Origin: JARFVT01 sp036677425 | Lineage (GTDB): Bacteria; Pseudomonadota; Alphaproteobacteria; UBA8366; Aestuariispiraceae | Assembly: GCA_036677425.1 (NCBI GenBank) | Contig: JARFVT010000012.1 | Location: forward strand, 62,001-126,000 | Direction of reading: 5' to 3' | DNA: 64,000 nt | Shown: positions 1 to 8,539 of the stretch, one piece after another | Position numbering within the stretch: the first letter of the stretch is position 1 | How the letters are laid out: every line of letters begins with the position of its first letter | Notes under the pieces: generated by a model | Databases searched by the model: none | Told to the model about the DNA's origin: nothing | What the model saw: only the letters and a program-made list of their open reading frames with translations | Program-made: the position numbers and the translations under genes

Positions 1-14
1 TTCAATTAAAACTC

Positions 15-1004
15 ATGGCCTTTATGAAGAACCAAAATTTCGTTCTACTGCTTATTCTTATTGCACTTAACATATTTTTTTCAATAATGTCCAATAGCTT
101 TTTTCAACTTAATAACTATTTCAATATGTTGACACAATCATCTGCGCTATTATTAACTGCGGCAGCGGCAACCTTGTTAATGAAAACTGGAAATTTTGAT
201 CTTTCCACTACAGCTAATCTAGCATTTAGTGGGGTTCTTTATGCTATTCTTGCAACATGGGGGATCCCATTGATATTTGCGGCGGTTATTACACTTGCAG
301 CAGGTATGTGTTTTGGCCTTATAAATGGTTTATTGGTTACCCGTTATAATATATCCCCTTTCATTGCCACGCTTGGAATGATGTTTATTGGCGGCGGGGT
401 TGCCTTATTAATTTGCGGCGGACAATCCATACGGACAGGTCTTCCCGCTAATTTTACAGTTTTAATGCGGGCTGATATATTAGGATTTCCTGTCCCAATT
501 ATGATAGCTATTATTGCAATATTTATATTATGGGTGGCGGCAAATTTCACACTTATCGGTAAATATGCTATGGCTATTGGATCAAATAAAAATGCTGCCG
601 CGCTTGCAGGAATTAATGTAGATCGTGTTATTTTGGGCTTATTTATTTTGGTTGCGGCAACGGCCTCGCTTGCGGGCATCATGACAGCCTCGCGTATTGG
701 TACTGGTGATCCGCGTGTAGCAGAGTTTTTTTTTATGGATGTGATCGTTGCAATTATGTTGGGCGGCACATCGTTGACTGGTGGACGGGGTACAGTCATT
801 GGCACTATAATTGCTGCTCTAATCATAATTATAATAGGCAATGGCTTGAATATGCTTAATATATTAGTCTTTTGGCAAACTGTTATTAAGGGTCTAATCT
901 TGATATTTGCGGTTACTGCAAATGAAAAAATTTCATTTACACAGGTTATATTATGGCTGCGTTTGTTACGAAATCCCCCTAAAAATAGTTGCCCTCATAA
1001 ATAA
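15..1004 (+). CDS. Sugar-type ABC transporter permease (RbsC/XylH family)
   Basis: Inner-membrane permease of a ribose/xylose-type ABC importer. About eight to ten hydrophobic segments fill the 329 residues. Family landmarks are visible: KTGNFDLS near residue 57 (usual form GGIDLSVG), the cytoplasmic loop GSNKNAAALAG near 190, and GGTSLTGGRGT near 250. The ATPase and binding protein are not in the window and probably lie just upstream. The frame stays open to the window edge (codons Gln-Leu-Lys-Leu before the ATG) and no ribosome-binding site is visible before position 15, so the true start could be further upstream. The sugar cannot be deduced. Confidence 0.88.
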   Translation: MAFMKNQNFVLLLILIALNIFFSIMSNSFFQLNNYFNMLTQSSALLLTAAAATLLMKTGNFDLSTTANLAFSGVLYAILATWGIPLIFAAVITLAAGMCFGLINGLLVTRYNISPFIATLGMMFIGGGVALLICGGQSIRTGLPANFTVLMRADILGFPVPIMIAIIAIFILWVAANFTLIGKYAMAIGSNKNAAALAGINVDRVILGLFILVAATASLAGIMTASRIGTGDPRVAEFFFMDVIVAIMLGGTSLTGGRGTVIGTIIAALIIIIIGNGLNMLNILVFWQTVIKGLILIFAVTANEKISFTQVILWLRLLRNPPKNSCPHK

Positions 1005-1185
1005 TCTATTATTTTAGAGTCTATAATGATAATTTTATAAATAAAATATGTTATCTCTAATAATAAAACTATCATAAGATATTATTAAAATATCCCAAAT
1101 ATGAAATTTCCTACTCGTCTTATGAAGGTGATGCGGAAAGCATTTTGCATCAATTTTATTGCAATATTATTTTATAATTTATTTT

Positions 1186-1770
1186 TCAAAATATATCATC
1201 GATCTGATCAAAATCATATTCATCATCAATATTTATCATTTTTTTTGCAATATCATAGGAAAAACCCTGTCTGCTTAATGCAGCCATATCTTTTTCCTTA
1301 AATTTATCGCGATCTTTAAGACGATAAACACCAAGTTTGCGGCGTTTGATATAGGCAATGGCGGCATCTATTTCACGCTTGCCAGTATCATCAATAAATT
1401 GATCCAATATTTTATTTATAATATCAAGATCAACGCCCTTGGTCATTAATTTTTGTTTTATCATTTTATGTGATGCGCCGCGCCTGCTTAGGCTTTCAAT
1501 TTTCATACGGGCATATTCTGCATCATCTAAAATACCAGATTTCATAAATTTTGCAATAATATTATCAACAAACTCTGCGCCTTCAACTGGATCAGTTTCA
1601 TGTAATATGGCTGATTTATAAACACGTCGCATTAATAATCTGCGTAGATTATCGCTACTACTAGAATATTTATCCAGATAAAAAAGCCCGCCAGCGCGCA
1701 GCCTTTCAAAAGTTGCAGGTTTGGATATTTTATGGTCTGATGCTATCTTTTTAAGCCTTCCATATTTCAT
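1186..1770 (-). CDS. recX: Regulatory protein RecX
   Basis: RecX binds RecA filaments and limits their growth during recombinational repair. The 194-residue protein shows the family pattern of repeated three-helix units: a segment around residues 70-95 with GILDDAEYARMKIESLSRRG, followed by SHKMIKQKLMTKGVD, and a last unit with LSRQGFSYDIAKKMI near the C-terminus. The ATG at 1770 gives a normal family length. recA is not adjacent, which is common in alphaproteobacteria. I saw no clear alphaproteobacterial LexA box (GTTC-N7-GTTC) upstream. It converges on the ABC permease; the 181 bases between them are AT-rich without an obvious terminator. Confidence 0.85.
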   Translation of the reverse strand: MKYGRLKKIASDHKISKPATFERLRAGGLFYLDKYSSSSDNLRRLLMRRVYKSAILHETDPVEGAEFVDNIIAKFMKSGILDDAEYARMKIESLSRRGASHKMIKQKLMTKGVDLDIINKILDQFIDDTGKREIDAAIAYIKRRKLGVYRLKDRDKFKEKDMAALSRQGFSYDIAKKMINIDDEYDFDQIDDIF

Positions 1771-1910
1771 ATTTAAATGAATTATTTATTACATTAATAA
1801 ATAATTTCCTATATTGTGATAACTATCACAGCAATGTTTAAATATATAGCTTAAATATATATTATAGAATGATGAGCCTTTTAGAAATTATTATTCTCAA
1901 TAAAGCTAAC

Positions 1911-2021
1911 TTGACGGTTGATGGCATATAATATGCCTCTCCCATCCAGTATCAACCAGATAGTTAAATACGGCGGCATGTTTATATATGTCGCCGTTTG
2001 CTTGTCACCGCCGCATTTTTT
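1911..2021 (+). ncRNA. Candidate structured RNA or leader upstream of the ABC-2 permease
   Basis: This lies in the 382-base gap between recX and the ABC-2 permease, which has no open frame of interest. Three pairings are visible: GGTTGAT (1916-1922) with ATCAACC (1951-1957); GGCATAT (1923-1929) with ATATGCC (1931-1937), whose one-base loop could not close as RNA without opening inner pairs; and CGGCGGCAT (1971-1979) with ATGTCGCCG (1988-1996), with one G-U pair. CGGCGG (1971-1976) can instead pair with CCGCCG (2008-2013), directly before a T-run at 2016-2021, giving a terminator/antiterminator-like choice. I do not recognise a known RNA family. It could be a small RNA, a leader of the downstream gene, or a DNA-level site. 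Confidence 0.35.
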
Positions 2022-2152
2022 CTGATTTAAAAATTATATGTCCTCTGTGGAAAAAGACTTATTAAAAAAAATCCTTGCCCTATTGCCACTTGGCTGTAAT
2101 TTACAACTAAGGAATTTAAAATAATTTTTATGATTAAGGCTGTTCCAAAATT

Positions 2153-2971
2153 ATGGCTAAGCAAGATAATATTACATCAATGGTCCCTGTACCACGCCAT
2201 TATGGCATGATAAACTGGATCGGCTTATGGAATTTATATTTAAAAGAAGTAAGACGCTTCATTGTGGTTTTCACTCAAACAATAATCGCGCCAGTAGTCA
2301 GCAGCCTATTATTTTTAGCAGTTTTTACCATTGCGTTAAATAGCTCCGTTAAATATATAAATGGCATAGAATTCGCCAGTTTTTTAGCCCCCGGCCTGAT
2401 AATGATGGCGATGGCGCAAAATTCTTTTGCCAATACATCATCATCATTAGTAATTGCCAAGGTTCAGGGCAATATAGTTGATATTTTAATGCCACCATTA
2501 AACGCATTTGAATTAACATTAGCATTAGGGTTCGGCGGGGCAACACGCGGAGTTGCGGTTGGCATCGTTACAACAATCGGTGTATCATTTTTTGTTGACT
2601 TAAGCCTAAGCCACCCATTTTTTATTATATTTCACGCTGTTTTTGCGTCCCTAATGTTATCATTACTTGGGGTTATTGGCGGTATATGGGCGGAAAAATT
2701 TGACCATATTGCCGCTTTTACAAATTTTATCATCATGCCATTCTCATTTTTAAGCGGCACTTTTTATTCTATCAGCCGCCTGCCCGAAGCATTTTATAAT
2801 ATTGCATTTTTTAATCCATTTTTCTATATGATTGATGGTTTTCGCTATGGTTTTATTGGCGTTTCTGATGCTGATCCAACCTTGGGTATATTTGTCATGC
2901 TTGGGGTTAATATATTACTTGGCATTACCGCATGGCGCATGTTTGCCAATGGCTTTAACCTAAAACCATAA
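2153..2971 (+). CDS. ABC-2 type transporter permease (YadH/NodJ-like)
   Basis: Six-helix inner-membrane permease of an ABC exporter, 272 residues. Family signatures are clear: PGLIMMAMAQNSFANTSSSL near residue 80, then QGNIVDILMPPL near 105, and FSFLSGTFYSISRLPE near 198. These match YadH-like ABC-2 permeases, usually paired with a separate ATPase gene (YadG-like). No ATPase is adjacent here, so the partner must lie elsewhere. It is followed after 36 bases by argD and may be co-transcribed with the arginine genes. The exported substrate is unknown. Confidence 0.88.
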   Translation: MAKQDNITSMVPVPRHYGMINWIGLWNLYLKEVRRFIVVFTQTIIAPVVSSLLFLAVFTIALNSSVKYINGIEFASFLAPGLIMMAMAQNSFANTSSSLVIAKVQGNIVDILMPPLNAFELTLALGFGGATRGVAVGIVTTIGVSFFVDLSLSHPFFIIFHAVFASLMLSLLGVIGGIWAEKFDHIAAFTNFIIMPFSFLSGTFYSISRLPEAFYNIAFFNPFFYMIDGFRYGFIGVSDADPTLGIFVMLGVNILLGITAWRMFANGFNLKP

Positions 2972-3007
2972 TTATCAAATAACATCGTTACAAGGATCAT
3001 AAATATT

Positions 3008-4198
3008 ATGAGCAAAAATAAATCAGCAATCATGGATGTTTACGCAAGATTCGAAGAAACCATGGTCAAAGGCGATGGCATGTATTTATTCGATGCTAAT
3101 GGTAAAAAATATCTCGATTTTTATGCTGGTATCGCGGTTAATTCCATTGGTCATTGCCATCCGCATTTAATAAAGGCCATTCAAGATCAAGTTGAAAATT
3201 TGATGCATATATCAAATATTTATCATATCGAGGGGCAAGAGAAACTGGCGCAACGTTTAACCAAATCATCATTTGCCGATGTGGTTTTTTTCGCCAATTC
3301 CGGGGTCGAAGCTATGGAAGGCATGATCAAGCTGGCAAGACGGTATCATTTCATTAATGGTAACCCTGAAAAATGGCGTGTAATAACGGTAAAAGGCGCG
3401 TTTCATGGACGTTCATTGGCAACAATGGCGGCGGCTAATAACCCTAAATATATCGAAGGCTTTGGCCCTATAGTCGATGGTTTTGACAATGTTGCATTTG
3501 GTGATATCGATAAAATTCGCAATGCAATTAATGATAAAACAGCAGCAATCTTAATCGAACCAATATTGGGCGAAGGTGGTATTAATGTTGCCGGTAATGA
3601 TTATTTAAAGGCATTAAGAAAAATTGCCGATGAATTTGGTTTATTGCTATTATTAGATGAAATTCAAACTGGTGCTGGGCGTACCGGCAAAATGTGGGCC
3701 CATCAATGGGCCGATATTAAACCAGACGCAATTGCCGCAGCCAAAGGGCTTGGAGGCGGTTTTCCAATTGGGGCAATCTTGGCGACAAATAAGGCCGCAA
3801 AAGGCATGACCCATGGGGTTCATGGCACAACATTTGGTGGCAACCCATTGGCGATGGCCGCATCTAATGCGGTGATGGATATAATCGAGGGCAAAGGTTT
3901 TTTTGATGAAATCTGCAAAAACTCAACAATCTTACTGCAAAAGCTTGATGGGTTAGTTAATCAATATCCTGATATTTTCGAATTAACGCGCGGGCGTGGC
4001 TTGATGTTGGGCATAAAATGCAGGCTTGATAATGATATAAATAACATTGATATGGTAAAATGCCTAAAAGATAACGGTCTGTTGACGGTTGCTGCCGCCG
4101 ATAATATGGTGCGTATTTTACCACCATTAATTATGAAAAACCAACATATTGACGAGGCAATTGCAATAATTGCCAAAACCGCTAAACAATGGCATTAA
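3008..4198 (+). CDS. argD: Acetylornithine aminotransferase
   Basis: PLP-dependent class III aminotransferase of arginine synthesis, transferring the amino group from glutamate to N-acetylglutamate semialdehyde; many ArgD enzymes also serve as N-succinyl-diaminopimelate aminotransferase in lysine synthesis. Of 396 residues, visible motifs are GIAVNSIGHCHP near 38, FANSGVEAMEGMIKLARRYH near 96, GAFHGRS near 134, LLLDEIQTGAGRTGKMW near 214 (the Asp contacts the PLP ring) and AAKGLGGGFPIGA near 243, where the Lys forms the Schiff base. Length is normal. It heads argD-argF-hslO, an order common in alphaproteobacteria. Confidence 0.96.
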   Translation: MSKNKSAIMDVYARFEETMVKGDGMYLFDANGKKYLDFYAGIAVNSIGHCHPHLIKAIQDQVENLMHISNIYHIEGQEKLAQRLTKSSFADVVFFANSGVEAMEGMIKLARRYHFINGNPEKWRVITVKGAFHGRSLATMAAANNPKYIEGFGPIVDGFDNVAFGDIDKIRNAINDKTAAILIEPILGEGGINVAGNDYLKALRKIADEFGLLLLLDEIQTGAGRTGKMWAHQWADIKPDAIAAAKGLGGGFPIGAILATNKAAKGMTHGVHGTTFGGNPLAMAASNAVMDIIEGKGFFDEICKNSTILLQKLDGLVNQYPDIFELTRGRGLMLGIKCRLDNDINNIDMVKCLKDNGLLTVAAADNMVRILPPLIMKNQHIDEAIAIIAKTAKQWH

Positions 4199-4258
4199 AT
4201 ATCTAGCCTAAATACACAATATTAAAGCCATAGATTAAATCCTGAAATGGAGATAAAA

Positions 4259-5170
4259 ATGCCCCATGATAATAGCTTTCTCGATCTGAATAATTTTAAT
4301 GAGGCCGCATTACGTAAAATGCTCAACGCAGGTAATGATTTTCGCAAAGGCGGCAAAAGACACAATGAAAAGCCCTTGGCAGGTAAAATCTTGGCTTGTA
4401 TTTTTGAAAAGCCATCAACTCGAACTAGAATAAGTTTTGATGTGGGCATGAAACAGCTTGGCGGCGAAGTCGTAATTATAACACCAGCCGAAAGCCAATT
4501 GGGGCGCGGCGAAACCATCGCTGATACGGCAAGGGTTTTAAGCGGCTATGTGGATTGCATAATGATACGCACAACTGGCGAAGAAAAATTATTGGAATTG
4601 GCACAATCAGCTACCGTGCCAGTGATTAATGGCTTAACAGACAAGACCCACCCATGCCAATTAATGGCTGACGTAATGACATATGAACAACATCGTGGCT
4701 CAATTGCGGGAAAAACAATTGTGTGGAGCGGTGATGGTAATAATATGGCCAGCAGCTGGATTCAGGCCGCCGTTAAATTTAAATTCACATTAAAGCTTGC
4801 CGTACCCAATGAATTACCTGTGCCACAAGATATATTAACATGGGCAGCCAACCAAGGCGGCGATATCCAAGTTATCAATGATCCATTGGCTGCGGTTAAA
4901 AATGCCGATTGCATTGTAACTGACACATGGGTTTCCATGGGCGATGCTGATGCGCCCGTGCGCCATAATTTGTTAAAGCCATATCAGGTCAATGACCATA
5001 TGATGAGTTTGGCAAAAGATGATGCCATATTCATGCATTGCCTGCCCGCGCATCGCGAGGAAGAAGTAACCACAAGCGTTATTGACGGCCCACAATCAGT
5101 TGTTTGGGACGAGGCGGAAAATCGCCTGCATGCACAAAAAGGTATTTTAGATTTCTGTATGAAAGATTAA
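4259..5170 (+). CDS. argF: Ornithine carbamoyltransferase
   Basis: Cytosolic enzyme joining carbamoyl phosphate and ornithine to make citrulline. I chose the ATG at 4259 because GGAG (4249-4252) sits six bases before it; an earlier in-frame ATG at 4247 overlaps that ribosome-binding site and is less likely. The resulting 303 residues fit the family. Motifs: KPSTRTRISFDVGM near residue 48 (carbamoyl phosphate binding STRTR), HPCQLMAD near 128, and MHCLPAHREEEVT near 258, containing the Cys of the ornithine site. The hslO start follows after three bases, so the two are probably translationally coupled. Confidence 0.96.
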   Translation: MPHDNSFLDLNNFNEAALRKMLNAGNDFRKGGKRHNEKPLAGKILACIFEKPSTRTRISFDVGMKQLGGEVVIITPAESQLGRGETIADTARVLSGYVDCIMIRTTGEEKLLELAQSATVPVINGLTDKTHPCQLMADVMTYEQHRGSIAGKTIVWSGDGNNMASSWIQAAVKFKFTLKLAVPNELPVPQDILTWAANQGGDIQVINDPLAAVKNADCIVTDTWVSMGDADAPVRHNLLKPYQVNDHMMSLAKDDAIFMHCLPAHREEEVTTSVIDGPQSVVWDEAENRLHAQKGILDFCMKD

Positions 5171-5173
5171 TTT

Positions 5174-6085
5174 GTGGCAATATTTGACGATAAAATAACT
5201 TTGCATGATGATATTATGCAGCCATTCATGATCGATAAAAGCGGCATTAACGGTCGTCTCATTCGTATGGGACGAATCGTTGACACAATTATCAGCCGCC
5301 ATAATTATCCCGATAGCGTTAATTTAATTTTAGCAGAATTTTTAGCCCTTGGCGCGGCATTAGCCACAGCATTAAAGTTTGACGGTATTTTTACCCTGCA
5401 AATAAAAGGCGACGGGCCGATACCAATGATGGTTTGCGATATTACCAGCAGCGGCGATATACGCGGTTATGTACAAATAAAGGGCAAATTGCCGCCCGAT
5501 GAAGATATTAAAATTGCCCCTGCTGCAGCATTTTTTAATAAAGGATATATCGCCTTCACCGTTGACCAAGTAGCCAACATGGAAAGATATCAAGGCATTG
5601 TCGAACTTAAAGGTAAAAATTTAGAAGAATGCATCAAGCATTATTTCGCCCAATCAGATCAATTTAGTTCTGAAATAAAACTGGCGGCTGGCAAAGATAT
5701 TAATGGCAGATGGCGGGCGGCGGCAATTATATTACAACGCCTGCCCGAAGAAGGCGGCATTAATGTTGCAAAAGAAACCAGCGATGACTGGAATCGCGCT
5801 AAAATATTAATGCATAGCGTCAAACCACAAGAATTGCTTACCCCTGATTTGAGTTCTGAAGATATATTATTTCGTTTGTTCCATGAAGATGGTATTAGGG
5901 TTTTTGACAAAAAACCCTTTGATATTGGCTGCCGTTGCTCAAGAGAAAAAATATCAAATGTTATCAGGCAATTATCCGCCGATGATGTTGATCATTCGAT
6001 GATTGAAGATGTAATAAAGGTTAATTGTGAATTTTGTAATCAAGAATTTATATTTAACCATGATGATATTAAAGCATTGCAATAA
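5174..6085 (+). CDS. hslO: Redox-regulated chaperone Hsp33
   Basis: Holdase chaperone switched on by oxidative unfolding. The C-terminus carries the redox zinc centre: a CxC pair (GCRCS) near residues 253-255 and a CxxC pair (CEFC) near 286-289. The N-terminal HSP33 fold begins with the MIDKSGINGRLIRMG stretch and includes a glycine-rich QIKGDGPIPMMV segment. The start is a GTG three bases after the argF stop, with a poor ribosome-binding site, which suggests coupled translation. Length (303) is normal. The link of hslO with arginine genes is a recurring alphaproteobacterial arrangement rather than a pathway connection. Confidence 0.95.
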   Translation: MAIFDDKITLHDDIMQPFMIDKSGINGRLIRMGRIVDTIISRHNYPDSVNLILAEFLALGAALATALKFDGIFTLQIKGDGPIPMMVCDITSSGDIRGYVQIKGKLPPDEDIKIAPAAAFFNKGYIAFTVDQVANMERYQGIVELKGKNLEECIKHYFAQSDQFSSEIKLAAGKDINGRWRAAAIILQRLPEEGGINVAKETSDDWNRAKILMHSVKPQELLTPDLSSEDILFRLFHEDGIRVFDKKPFDIGCRCSREKISNVIRQLSADDVDHSMIEDVIKVNCEFCNQEFIFNHDDIKALQ

Positions 6086-6121
6086 TATAATTAACAATTG
6101 AACATATTCTATAGGTGAAAC

Positions 6122-6721
6122 ATGCAATTATTTTCAAAAAAAACATTATATTTAATTAGCATATTATCGTTATTTGCCTGTGAAAGTAAAATTTCAACGC
6201 CCCAATATGCAATGATAAGCTTTGCCCATATATCGCCAATTTATTTTAATGTGGCAGAAATAATCATCCGCAATGATTATCAAAAAATTACAAAAGCCAC
6301 TGATAATATTGATGAACAATTACCAATCGACCTAAGCCAAATAGCAAATTCATGGGCAGAAAGCCGCTTGATTGCCAATGGCGATAATGGGCAATTAATT
6401 TTCATAATTAAAAATGCCAGCATAGTTGAAAAAAATTTGAAAAAAACAACTGGCCTAACAGGTATTTTAACCATAGATCAAGCCCAACAATATAACGCGC
6501 ATATTTCCATAGAAATCATAGCTAAAAAAAGCAATGCGAGCCACTCAAAACAGGCCAAAACCGCAATCGAAGTAAAACATAGTCAAAGCGTTAATGAAAA
6601 AATCACATTAAATCAGCGCAGCCAAATATGGTATCAAATGGTTGAAAAAATAGGCATTGATATGGATAAAATATTGGACAAAAATATCAAAATATATCTG
6701 AAAGATTTTATCATTAAATAA
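6122..6721 (+). CDS. Putative lipoprotein of unknown function
   Basis: 199 residues that I do not recognise. The N-terminus has a short basic start, a hydrophobic stretch (LYLISILSLF) and Cys20 in the context LFAC, a plausible although not ideal lipobox, so the mature protein is probably a lipid-anchored periplasmic protein. The rest is soluble and mixed; the middle (about residues 60-155) resembles a small alpha/beta domain, rich in Ile, Lys and Asn, ending in a Lys-rich tail. The stop codon abuts a GTG start of the next gene, so it probably shares a transcript with hslO and the flavodoxin-like gene. Confidence 0.6.
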   Translation: MQLFSKKTLYLISILSLFACESKISTPQYAMISFAHISPIYFNVAEIIIRNDYQKITKATDNIDEQLPIDLSQIANSWAESRLIANGDNGQLIFIIKNASIVEKNLKKTTGLTGILTIDQAQQYNAHISIEIIAKKSNASHSKQAKTAIEVKHSQSVNEKITLNQRSQIWYQMVEKIGIDMDKILDKNIKIYLKDFIIK

Positions 6722-7207
6722 GTGATTAAAACCATGCCAAATTTAAATAAAAAACTTGTAATAATTGCCCATGTGCCATCACCCAATATGCAAATTTTAC
6801 GCGATGCGGTAATATCGGGGGCAAATAATCATGAAATTAATAATGTTGATATTTTAACCTTATGCCCGTTTGATGCTAATGCAGATGATATTTTAACCGC
6901 CGATGGGGTTATCCTTGGAACTACGGAAAATTTAGGTTATATCAGCGGCGCATTAAAAGATTTCTTTGATCGTTGTTATTATCCATTATTAAATAAAAAA
7001 CCGGCGCTACCTATATTAACATATATCCGCGCTGGACATGATGGAACAGGAAGCAAAATTGCCATTGAAACCATATTAAAAGGATTGCGATGGAAATTAA
7101 TTCAACCGCCAATAATATTAAAAGGCGATTGGGACAAAGATTTTATTAAACAATGTGAAACCATTGGCATGACAATGGCCGCTGGTTTAGAGGCTGGTAT
7201 TTATTAA
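6722..7207 (+). CDS. Flavodoxin-like / NAD(P)H-dependent FMN reductase-like protein
   Basis: Small flavoprotein of the flavodoxin fold. After a first beta strand (KLVIIAHVPSPNMQILRDAV, where the loop would hold the FMN phosphate) come LTADGVILGTTENLGYISG near residue 60, typical of the FMN-binding loop that shields the isoalloxazine ring, and LKDFFDRCYYPLL. The protein ends with an alpha helix. The GTG at 6722 abuts the upstream stop; the ATG at 6734 is an alternative that shortens it by four residues. It precedes a FAD-dependent oxidoreductase gene. Electron donor and substrate are unknown. Confidence 0.75.
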   Translation: MIKTMPNLNKKLVIIAHVPSPNMQILRDAVISGANNHEINNVDILTLCPFDANADDILTADGVILGTTENLGYISGALKDFFDRCYYPLLNKKPALPILTYIRAGHDGTGSKIAIETILKGLRWKLIQPPIILKGDWDKDFIKQCETIGMTMAAGLEAGIY

Positions 7208-7240
7208 AATATGTTGATATTAAAATAAGAATAGATAAAA

Positions 7241-8527
7241 ATGACAAATTCGATATGGCATAGAAATTCAAAAATAAACATTAATACTAGACCATTAGAT
7301 GATAATATTAAATGTGATACTTTAATAATCGGGGGTGGCTTTAGCGGCTGTTCAACCGCCTTGCATTTAGCCAAGTCAGGACAAAATGTCGTGATTTTAG
7401 AGGCTAAAAATTTTGGTTATGGTGCATCAAGCCGCAATGTTGGACTGCTTAATGCAGGGTTATGGACAAACCCCGATATTGTTGAAAAAAAATTGGGGCT
7501 GGCAGCTGGGCAGAAATTAAATCAAATTTTAGCCGCCGCACCAGAATATGTATTTAAATTAATTAAAAACTATAATATGGATTGTGCCGCCAAAAATATT
7601 GGTACATTGCATTTAAGCCATAATATTGCGGGGATGCGTAATATTGAAGATAGGGCGGCACAATTAATAAAACGCGGCGCAAATATCGAAATATTAAATG
7701 CTAATCAAACAGGAAAGTTAACAGGTAGCAAAATTTTTAAATCAAGCCTACTTGATCACCGTGCAGGCGTGATTAACCCGTTGGATTATCTGCGTGGCTT
7801 GGCAAATGCAGCGATAGATAATGGTGCAAGATTATTTAATGATAGCCCAGCCATATCATTGACAAAAGCGCAAGATAAATGGCTAGTTAAAAGCAATAAT
7901 GGCGAAATATTAACAAAAAAAATAATCATTGCGGTTAACGCCTATGGTGGTAATTTGATACCACGAATCAGAAATAATTTTATTCCCATATATTTTAGCC
8001 AATTTGCAACCAAGCCATTGCCCAATGAATTGCGACAATCAATTTTACCGCATGGTCATGGTTGTTGGGATACATCAAAAGTTATGCGCTCATTCAGGCT
8101 TGATCAAGATGGTCGCCTGATAATTGGCACTATGGGCAAATTACCCAATGGTGATAATGGTTACCTCAGCCGCTGGGCAAAAATGACATTATTGCAAATA
8201 TTTCCGCAATTGGCACAATTTGGTAAGATTGAATGGCAAGATTGCTGGGATGGTATTATTGCCTATACGCCTGATAATATGCCACGATTATATGAATTGG
8301 ATGATAATATATTGGCAATCATGGGCTATAATGGTCGCGGTATTGCGCCTGCAACTGTATTTGGTAAGGCAATTGCCGATTATATTAAAACTGGTGATCA
8401 ACAAGATTTGCCATTTCCATTGACCCAACCAAAAACCATCAAAACACATGTCTTTCAAAGTTGTTTTTATGAATTAGCCTCGCAAATGGAACATAGATTT
8501 GGCATTATCTCAAAATTAGGCATGTGA
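7241..8527 (+). CDS. FAD-dependent oxidoreductase, DAO family (PuuB-like)
   Basis: 428-residue D-amino-acid-oxidase-fold flavoenzyme, closest in look to gamma-glutamylputrescine oxidase and related amine oxidases. The FAD dinucleotide motif LIIGGGFSGCSTALHLAKSG lies near residue 28, with a Glu at the end of the second strand (VVILEA) and the SRNVGLLNAG loop following. The C-terminal half has WDGIIAYTPDNMPRLYE and MGYNGRGIAPATVFGKAIA, the usual second FAD contact. The substrate, probably a primary or secondary amine, cannot be fixed. It ends in TGA and converges with the next gene at a 12-base gap. Confidence 0.85.
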   Translation: MTNSIWHRNSKININTRPLDDNIKCDTLIIGGGFSGCSTALHLAKSGQNVVILEAKNFGYGASSRNVGLLNAGLWTNPDIVEKKLGLAAGQKLNQILAAAPEYVFKLIKNYNMDCAAKNIGTLHLSHNIAGMRNIEDRAAQLIKRGANIEILNANQTGKLTGSKIFKSSLLDHRAGVINPLDYLRGLANAAIDNGARLFNDSPAISLTKAQDKWLVKSNNGEILTKKIIIAVNAYGGNLIPRIRNNFIPIYFSQFATKPLPNELRQSILPHGHGCWDTSKVMRSFRLDQDGRLIIGTMGKLPNGDNGYLSRWAKMTLLQIFPQLAQFGKIEWQDCWDGIIAYTPDNMPRLYELDDNILAIMGYNGRGIAPATVFGKAIADYIKTGDQQDLPFPLTQPKTIKTHVFQSCFYELASQMEHRFGIISKLGM

Positions 8528-8539
8528 ATATAATAATTC

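Noticed and set aside
344..841. Open frame of 165 codons on the reverse strand within the ABC permease gene
   Set aside because: Overlaps the well-supported permease; hydrophobic composition is a mirror of it and no motif is visible.
1101..1301. 66-codon forward frame near the end of recX
   Set aside because: Overlaps the recX 3' end, has no ribosome-binding site and no recognisable features.
1911..1932. TTGACG and TATAAT as a promoter
   Set aside because: Only ten bases separate them, far from the 16-18 needed; the TATAAT is better explained as part of the GGCATAT/ATATGCC inverted repeat.
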